Notes under the pieces: model-generated
What the model was told of the DNA's origin: nothing
The model's database searches: none
What the model saw: the letters and a program-made list of their open reading frames with translations, nothing else
Source of the DNA: AWTP1-13 sp963775835
Lineage (GTDB): Bacteria; Pseudomonadota; Alphaproteobacteria; Rhizobiales; Hyphomicrobiaceae
NCBI GenBank assembly: GCA_963775835.1
Contig: CAVZKV010000004.1
Span: 1 to 64,000, forward strand
DNA: 64,000 nt
Reading direction: 5' to 3'
Shown here: one piece after another, positions 59,262 to 64,000 of the stretch
Position numbering within the stretch: position 1 is the stretch's first letter
How the letters are laid out: each line of letters starts with the position of its first letter
Made by a program: the position numbers and the translations under genes

Positions 59262-59522
59262 ATGGAACAAAACAAGAACATCGACTACACGGGAGCTGCA
59301 CCCATGGAAGGGCTCGCCGAATTGCAGGCGCGGGAAGATGAACTGGCGCGGGAATGGCACTGGCTCCACGACACCCTCAACAAAGTGGCGCGCGTGCGAG
59401 CGGAGCAAGGCGATGCCCACGCCTTTCGCCTGCTGCAAGCCCAGGCCATGGCCGTCGGACAGCGCCGCATCGAGCTCTCCGTGCGCATCGCTCACATGCA
59501 GGGCCCCCATAAAGTGGCGTGA
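59262..59522 (+). CDS. Small helical protein of unknown function
   Basis: 86 residues from ATG 59262, 21 bases after the SRAP stop. The middle (LAELQAREDELAREWHWLHD) is highly charged and likely helical or coiled-coil. No domain recognised. Followed after 3 bases by a zinc-ribbon-like gene, so the two are probably one operon with the SRAP gene. Confidence 0.6.
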   Translation: MEQNKNIDYTGAAPMEGLAELQAREDELAREWHWLHDTLNKVARVRAEQGDAHAFRLLQAQAMAVGQRRIELSVRIAHMQGPHKVA

Positions 59523-59525
59523 GCC

Positions 59526-59786
59526 ATGAAGGCGCCTCACGAGATGCGGCCCGGCAACCGCTACGCGCGGGAGAGCGAGGCACGCAAGACCCTGGCCGAC
59601 TTGATCAGCCGCAAAGCCGCGCTCGTTGCGATCTGCCGTCGCTGCAAGCATCGCCGCTTGCTGTTCCCGGCGAGCCTGGCCAGTCAGCTGGGCGAAGACT
59701 TCAAAGTCGCCGAACTCGGCAAACGGCTGCGATGTCAAAAGTGCGGGCACGCCGGCGGCGCCAGCATCCACGAGTCGACGCGATGA
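59526..59786 (+). CDS. Small zinc-ribbon-like protein
   Basis: 86 residues from ATG 59526. Two Cys pairs, CRRCKHRR and CQKCGHAGG, about 40 residues apart, form a likely Zn ribbon. The stretch between (FPASLASQLGEDFKVAELGK) is basic and helical. May bind nucleic acid. Three bases downstream of the preceding gene, so translation is probably coupled. No known function. Confidence 0.6.
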   Translation: MKAPHEMRPGNRYARESEARKTLADLISRKAALVAICRRCKHRRLLFPASLASQLGEDFKVAELGKRLRCQKCGHAGGASIHESTR

Positions 59787-60027
59787 CGCCTTGGTACCAT
59801 CACCGACGCGTACGCTAGATGACGATAGCGCCCGGCGCTCAAGCTCGAGCCTGGTGTTTGCGCGCGCGCCGCTCCGACAAAATCGGAATCGTTTGCAAAT
59901 TTAAAAAAATATTTCGCGCGCGGCTGTCCCGAACTGTGAACGCAGCACCTTGCCTTTGGCACCGCGGCGCTCATCCATTGGCCATTCCACCGATATTGCC
60001 ACAGCAAAATATATTGGAGATCAACCC

Positions 60028-60618
60028 ATGCGACGCCGCATCAGCAATTCCCCATTGATCGACCCCACGGTTTGCGCCGTCATCATGATGGCCCCCGCAG
60101 CCCACGATCTGCTGTCGATTTCTCCCGACCTGCCCGCCCGGCATCATCAGACCAACGCCGCCATCGCCCAAGCCGCGGGCGTCCTCGACGTGCCCATCTT
60201 CACCTTGTTATGGCGTCCCGAGCCGCAAGATTTGGCGCTTGCGGGCGAACCCTCACACACGTCGCCTCGCCAGTTTCTGCTGGAGGAGTATCAGTGTCCC
60301 TGGTTCAATCGCGCGTTTGTCGAGGCACTCAGCAGCGAGGACTCCTCCGTCCTGATCGTTGGCGGCTTCTGGCTCGAGCACGAAATCCTGGGCACCGCCT
60401 TGCACGCGCTGGCCGCATGCTACGAGGTTGCGATCCTCGCCGACATCACGCCGCCACGCCAGGCGCCCGCCGCGCACTCGGCCAGACAACGCCTGGTGCA
60501 GGCGGGTGCCACGCCCATCGTAACCTCGCAGCTCATCCGCGAGTGGATGGTGGCGGCGCCGGCGGGCCCCAAACGGGAGGCGCTGCGGGCGCTATTACCG
60601 GTGGCGACCGCCGCCTGA
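60028..60618 (+). CDS. Isochorismatase-like protein without the catalytic residues
   Basis: 196 residues from ATG 60028 with TTGGAGATC upstream. The fold's segments are visible: VCAVIMMAPAAHDLLSI, AAIAQAAGVLDVPIFTLLWR and SSVLIVGGFWLEHEILGTAL, then ACYEVAILADI. The position of the catalytic Cys (as in G-x4-C-V-x2-TA) holds Glu, and the first Asp is not present. It is therefore probably not a cysteine hydrolase and may bind a ligand or another protein. Lies between element genes; a promoter-like AT-rich stretch is at 59885-59915. Confidence 0.72.
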   Translation: MRRRISNSPLIDPTVCAVIMMAPAAHDLLSISPDLPARHHQTNAAIAQAAGVLDVPIFTLLWRPEPQDLALAGEPSHTSPRQFLLEEYQCPWFNRAFVEALSSEDSSVLIVGGFWLEHEILGTALHALAACYEVAILADITPPRQAPAAHSARQRLVQAGATPIVTSQLIREWMVAAPAGPKREALRALLPVATAA

Positions 60619-60757
60619 CCAGCGGGCGCAAACGGCGATAGACCTTGAGGCTTGCAGCCTTCATTTCTCTGATCAGGGCGATAAGACCCAAAACGGCGGC
60701 GCCGTTGATTGCTCGCGCGGCCGCCTTTCGGTCCTCACAAAGGCTCCAAACCTGGCG

Positions 60758-61576
60758 ATGGCAATGCCTCGGTTGCGTCATTACGTCGGTTCCGATTGGC
60801 CGCTCGATCCGGTCACCTACGCCTATGTGCTCAACTTGTGCCGCAGCGACCTGGCCTGGGAGTACCTGCGGCGCAACCCCGACTATCAGCGAGACTATCG
60901 TCTGTTCCGGCGCGGTGCCGATCGGCCGCGACGCCTCGGCAGCGGCCAATATTTGACCCGCCTGCGGCGCCGCTCACCGCGGTGCGAGCGCTGGCGGCTC
61001 GACCCTTTGGTTGACCCTACTTACCCCGCACCCCTGGCCCCTCTGTGCTGGACCATCGGCGAGGCCGCGCCAGTTCTCGACGGGGTCGCCGAGCGCGCCA
61101 CGGGCCGTGCGCCAGCCGCGCTGTCGATCAAGGGCTACGCTGCGGCCCGGTATATTGTCATCGGGCCGACCGGCGAGGAGTACGTACTCTTGCGCGACGC
61201 CGAGCGGGCCGCAATTCTGCGGCTTGAGGGTTCCCGCGCCAGCCTGGGTGCCGTCAACGTCACGTTCTTGGTCCGTGACCTTCCCGATCCTCACCTGCTG
61301 GCGCAGCGATTTCGCACGCTCCGGCGCCTCGTCGCCGCGCCTCGCTCCCATGTACGGCCCTCACGTACGCGCCTCTTTCACCGCGACGCGCTTATCGCCC
61401 TCGACGCCCGGCTCATCGGCCTGAGTCACCGTGAGATCGCCGTCCTGCTCCATGGCGCCGACGCCGTTGCCAGCAGCTGGTCGCGCTCGAGCGGGTCGAT
61501 CCGGGAGCGCGTCCGCAACCTGCTGGCTCGCGGGCAAAAGCTCCGCGACGGCGCGTATCGGGAACTCCTTGGCTAG
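60758..61576 (+). CDS. DUF2285-domain regulator with fused N-terminal domain (FseA-like)
   Basis: 272 residues from ATG 60758. The N-terminal part (YVGSDWPLDPVTYAYVLNLC, then WEYLRRNPDYQRDY) is the short DUF6499-type domain. The C-terminal part (HRDALIALDARLIGLSHREI, then AVLLHGADAV) is DUF2285, a helix-turn-helix-like domain. In the Mesorhizobium symbiosis element the two parts are separate genes joined by programmed frameshifting to make the excision activator FseA. Here they are one open frame. It is directly followed by an excisionase-like gene, as expected for a target of FseA. Confidence 0.78.
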   Translation: MAMPRLRHYVGSDWPLDPVTYAYVLNLCRSDLAWEYLRRNPDYQRDYRLFRRGADRPRRLGSGQYLTRLRRRSPRCERWRLDPLVDPTYPAPLAPLCWTIGEAAPVLDGVAERATGRAPAALSIKGYAAARYIVIGPTGEEYVLLRDAERAAILRLEGSRASLGAVNVTFLVRDLPDPHLLAQRFRTLRRLVAAPRSHVRPSRTRLFHRDALIALDARLIGLSHREIAVLLHGADAVASSWSRSSGSIRERVRNLLARGQKLRDGAYRELLG

Positions 61577-61616
61577 GGGGAGGGGGATTTCGTTTTTTTT
61601 CAGAATAACCCTCCCC
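61577..61616 (+). promoter_or_regulatory. Hairpin with T-run just upstream of the excisionase gene
   Basis: GGGGAGGG (61577-61584) pairs with CCCTCCCC (61609-61616) around a 24-base loop holding eight T in a row. It starts at the stop of the DUF2285 gene. It could end that transcript, or mark the control region of the next gene. Function unproven. Confidence 0.35.
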
Positions 61617-61674
61617 AGCATTTCCGGCTTCCCGCATTGTCCAGCACCTTCTTTCGAACTCGGGAGCACACACG

Positions 61675-61881
61675 ATGACAAAACACCGGTCGGATTTCCT
61701 GGACACCGCCGAGACTGCCCAAATCCTGAGACTCAAAAAACACACCATGGAAAACATGCGCTGCATCGGGAATGGCCCCATCTTTTACAAGCTTGGCGGG
61801 CGCGTCTTCTACCGCCGCGCCGACCTCAGACGCTGGTTGGCGCAGGCCCGACGGCGCTCCTCCTCCGGCGAAAAAGCATGA
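61675..61881 (+). CDS. Excisionase-like small HTH protein (AlpA/RdfS type)
   Basis: 68 residues from ATG 61675 with GGGAG upstream. Begins with a MerR-type helix-turn-helix, FLDTAETAQILRLKKHTMEN, then the wing IFYKLGGRVFYRRADLRRWL, the standard HTH_17/excisionase pattern. In rhizobial elements this protein (recombination directionality factor) turns integrase toward excision. Its stop overlaps the TraF-like start (ATGA), matching the rdfS-traF gene order known from such elements. Confidence 0.82.
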   Translation: MTKHRSDFLDTAETAQILRLKKHTMENMRCIGNGPIFYKLGGRVFYRRADLRRWLAQARRRSSSGEKA

Positions 61882-62388
61882 CCTCGCCGGCGCTGATCGG
61901 CCTGGCTGTTGGCGTGGGGCTCATCCTCGCATCGGTAGTCCCGGACAGGCCGCCGATGCTCGTTTGGAATGTTTCGCCGAGCCAGCCGATCGGGCTCTAT
62001 CGGATGATTGCCCGGCGCTGCGCACTTGTCCGACCGCGTGCTCGTTCGCCTGCCTCCACACCTGGCGGACCTGGCCGCACGCCGTGGCTACCTCGCGCCC
62101 TCGGCCTACCTGCTCAAGCCCGTCGTTGCCGTCAGCGGCGATCGGGTCTGCCGGCTTGGCACGCGCATCTCCCTTCGCGGTCGGATCGCGGCCCGCGCCA
62201 CGTTGCGCGATCGCCTGGGACGCGCGCTGCCGACCTGGCAGGGTTGCCGCAGGCTCCGAATGGGCGAGCTGTTCCTGCTCGCCGCCGATCCCGACAGCTT
62301 CGATAGCCGCTATTTCGGTGCCGTCTCGGGACATGCCGTGACGGGGCGCGCTGCTCTCGTTTGGTCGCCGGCGCGCGGCAATTTGTGA
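61878..62388 (+). CDS. traF: TraF-type S26 signal peptidase of a conjugation system, one frame break
   Basis: About 170 residues from ATG 61878, overlapping the excisionase stop. N-terminal helix (ALIGLAVGVGLILASVV), then the catalytic Ser in NVSPSQPIGLYRM. After a break near 62020 come SDRVLVRLPPHLADLAARRG and the catalytic Lys in YLLKPVVAVSGDRVC. RYFGAVSGHAVTGRAALVWS is the family C-terminus. TraF processes and cyclises the conjugative pilin in the periplasm. Confidence 0.84.
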
Positions 62389-62517
62389 GTAGCGCGCCTT
62401 GGCGGCCGAGAAGCGTGAAGGGTGTGGCCGCAGGGAGTGTTAGGCCTGCCCACAGGGGATCTTGCGGCCTTTGCTCCCCCGATCGCGCTCAGGCTCGCAT
62501 GCGCCATTGCACCGCGG

Positions 62518-63522
62518 TCACGTCGCGAAGGACGCAACGTCCGGGGCTGGTAGCTGTCGCGCAACCACGGCGCGCAGAGCCTTGGCTCCTGAGAGAACGA
62601 GATCGTCGTTGAAATCACCATGGATAGGATCGAGCGCAATGGCCGTCAACTCCCAAGGCAAGCGCGCGCCGCGCCAAGCGCTCAAAGGCGACATATCCGG
62701 CCGTGTCCCGGTCGCGCGCGACGTAGAGCCGTTTCAGTCCCTTTGGCAGCACGAGAGCGCCGAGATTGGACGCCGATAGCGCCGCAACCATCGGCACCTC
62801 AGGCAAGATCGTCTTGAGCGACAGCACGGTCTCGATCCCCTCGCCGGCGAGCATGACCTCGCCCACAGTGCCGAAACGAACGCCAAACCCGAGCTGCCGG
62901 CCGAGCGCCCGGCGCGGCGTCGTCACCGGCGCCTTGCCGCGACCGCTGGCCTCCAGCCAGGTGCGCTGGATGCCGGTGATACGTCCGTCTAGGTCGGTGA
63001 TGGCGGCCAGCAGCGCCGGTCGCTTTTCCTGGGCGGCGCTGTCGCGATAGTAGCAGTTGGGGTGAAAGCGTAGGGACGTGCACGGACCGAGGTGGGTGAT
63101 ACCCCTCTGTTCGAGGTAGGTTTGGACGAGTGTCCCGGCGATGGGACGGCCCATGCCGAACAGCCGCTGCGCGGCCAGCGTCTTGTCGGAAGCGCCGCGT
63201 TCGCTTCGGGGCGGCGCGGGGTCGGCCGGCACTTGCAGAAATTGCCGCGCCTCGACAAGCGCCTGCTTGAGGCTCGGCAGCTTGCTCGAGGCCGCAATGA
63301 GATCGAGCAGATCTCCGTGTTCGGCGGTGGCAGCGTCACACCACTTGCCGGCGCGCGAGCCAGAGAGGCGCACATAAAGGCTCTGCCCCGGCGTGTTGGC
63401 CACATCGCCGACGTGCCAATAGCCGCCGCTGCGGCGACCGTTCGACAGATAGTGCCGACAGACCGCTTCGGCATTCTGCGCCAGGCGACGCGCGACCTCG
63501 CCCGCGCCTTCTCGCCGAGCAT
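62518..63522 (-). CDS. Toprim-domain primase-like protein of mobile elements, two frame breaks
   Basis: About 335 residues; start placed at ATG 63522 with a break directly after. Main frame: VARRLAQNAEAVCRHYLSNG and GQSLYVRLSGSRAGKWCDAA (N-terminal Zn-binding-like DUF7146 type), then YLEQRGITHLGPCTSLRFHP. The Toprim core follows, with Glu in LAGEGIETVLSLKT and the Asp pair in LYVARDRDTAGYVAFERL. After a break near 62645 it ends as GDFNDDLVLSG and then LPAPDVASFAT at 62518. Likely primes transferred single-stranded DNA. Transcribed opposite to the traF set. Confidence 0.8.
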
Positions 63523-63850
63523 GACGATAACGCGTCGCGCGTGGTGGTGCGCTTGGCACCGTCGCACGGTGCGGTATCGGCGGTGGCAGGCCGAAGGGCT
63601 TAGCGTCGCGGGCTTCGGGCTCGGCCCGTCGCCGATGGGGTCGGGCCTGTCCAACACCCGCACGCGCTGCGTTGGCTGGTCTCGCCATAGGACGTCGGCT
63701 CATTGAAGCAAAAAGAGGCCAAGGGGCACTCATTGAGATCATTGACACTTTATCAAATGTTCTTATTATGTTCCAGACCCATGTTCGCAACCGGTTCGCG
63801 ACCGGAGAGTATTCCGACCGAAGAGTGTTCCTCCTCCGGGCTTCCCGGGC
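63523..63850. other. Gap between primase and relaxase-like genes
   Basis: About 330 bases. The main primase frame stays open to about 63700, so an earlier start in this gap is possible. Otherwise no supported gene. Confidence 0.4.
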
Positions 63851-64000
63851 CTACCGTTCCGGTGGGGCTCGGCCGCGGTCGGGCGTCCAGGTCAGTCGGT
63901 TGGCTCCAACCCATCCCGTGACCGCTTGGCCGCGCAAGGGCTCGAGCGCGGGTTTCCAGGGCGCAAGCGTGAAGGTGTCATCGCGGCGAATGAGCGCGAG
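63851..64000 (-). CDS. C-terminus of a DUF3363-type relaxase/mobilisation protein (cut by the window edge)
   Basis: 49 codons on the minus strand run in from the right edge to TAG 63851. They read LALIRRDDTFTLAPWKPALE, then GQAVTGWVGANRLTWTPDRG and RAPPER. This matches my memory of the C-terminal end of DUF3363 relaxase-like proteins of rhizobial mobile elements (W+PALE ... V-G-x-R-x-TW-x-x-DRGR). Only the tail is in view, so the call is tentative. It would nick DNA at the transfer origin. Confidence 0.55.
   Translation of the reverse strand, partial: LALIRRDDTFTLAPWKPALEPLRGQAVTGWVGANRLTWTPDRGRAPPER

Overview
The window looks like an alphaproteobacterial chromosome (Hyphomicrobiales or Rhodospirillales type). 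Evidence for this is the high GC, the short exosortase with a one-TM tail substrate, the ISAzo13-type element, and a mobile-element block (DUF2285 activator, excisionase, TraF peptidase, toprim primase, relaxase end) of the kind known from rhizobial integrative elements. The genus cannot be told from the sequence. At least 25 recognisable genes carry one or more +/-1 frame breaks. Several map to single-base gains or losses in short homopolymers, so most are probably sequencing or assembly indels. Such genes are given here as one CDS with the breaks described. True decay is claimed only where truncation or multiple lesions support it.

Region 1 (1-32.3 kb) is an exopolysaccharide and surface-glycan locus. 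It has an exosortase and a partner protein, a decayed sugar transferase, AsnB amidotransferase, and an operon of GT4, Gfo/Idh oxidoreductase and epimerase. A minus-strand set follows: GT2, WecG/TagA transferase, UDP-GlcNAc 2-epimerase and OafA-like acyltransferase. Next come a secreted beta-helix protein, an O-antigen ligase/polymerase, a nucleotide-sugar set (epimerase, LmbE deacetylase, glucose-1-phosphate cytidylyltransferase, RfbC-like epimerase, SAF-domain oxidoreductase), a metallophosphatase, an internally duplicated Cys-rich protein of unknown function, another glycosyltransferase, a Wzx-like flippase, an intact sugar transferase, a tiny exosortase-substrate-like protein and a GH9 glucanase. 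Together these could build, flip, polymerise and trim a polysaccharide and anchor a small protein.

Region 2 (33.4-47.5 kb) is a peptide and amino-acid uptake and breakdown locus. A five-gene dipeptide/oligopeptide ABC transporter is followed by a minus operon of polar amino-acid ABC transporter, M20 deacylase and ureohydrolase. A divergent LysR regulator and M28 peptidase lie next to it, then an enolase-superfamily enzyme. A secreted caspase-like protein lies at 47.6-49.4 kb.

Region 3 (49.4-64 kb) is accessory DNA. A nearly gene-free stretch carries three terminator-like hairpins in a row. It is followed by a complete ISAzo13-type element with terminal inverted repeats, a DNA-ligase remnant, several very small membrane proteins, and a second decayed copy of the sugar-transferase/small-membrane-protein pair seen at 1.6-2.5 kb. 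A solo LuxR regulator follows, then a broken recombinase/Hsp20 junction, and finally an integrative-element core that runs off the right edge in a relaxase-like C-terminus.
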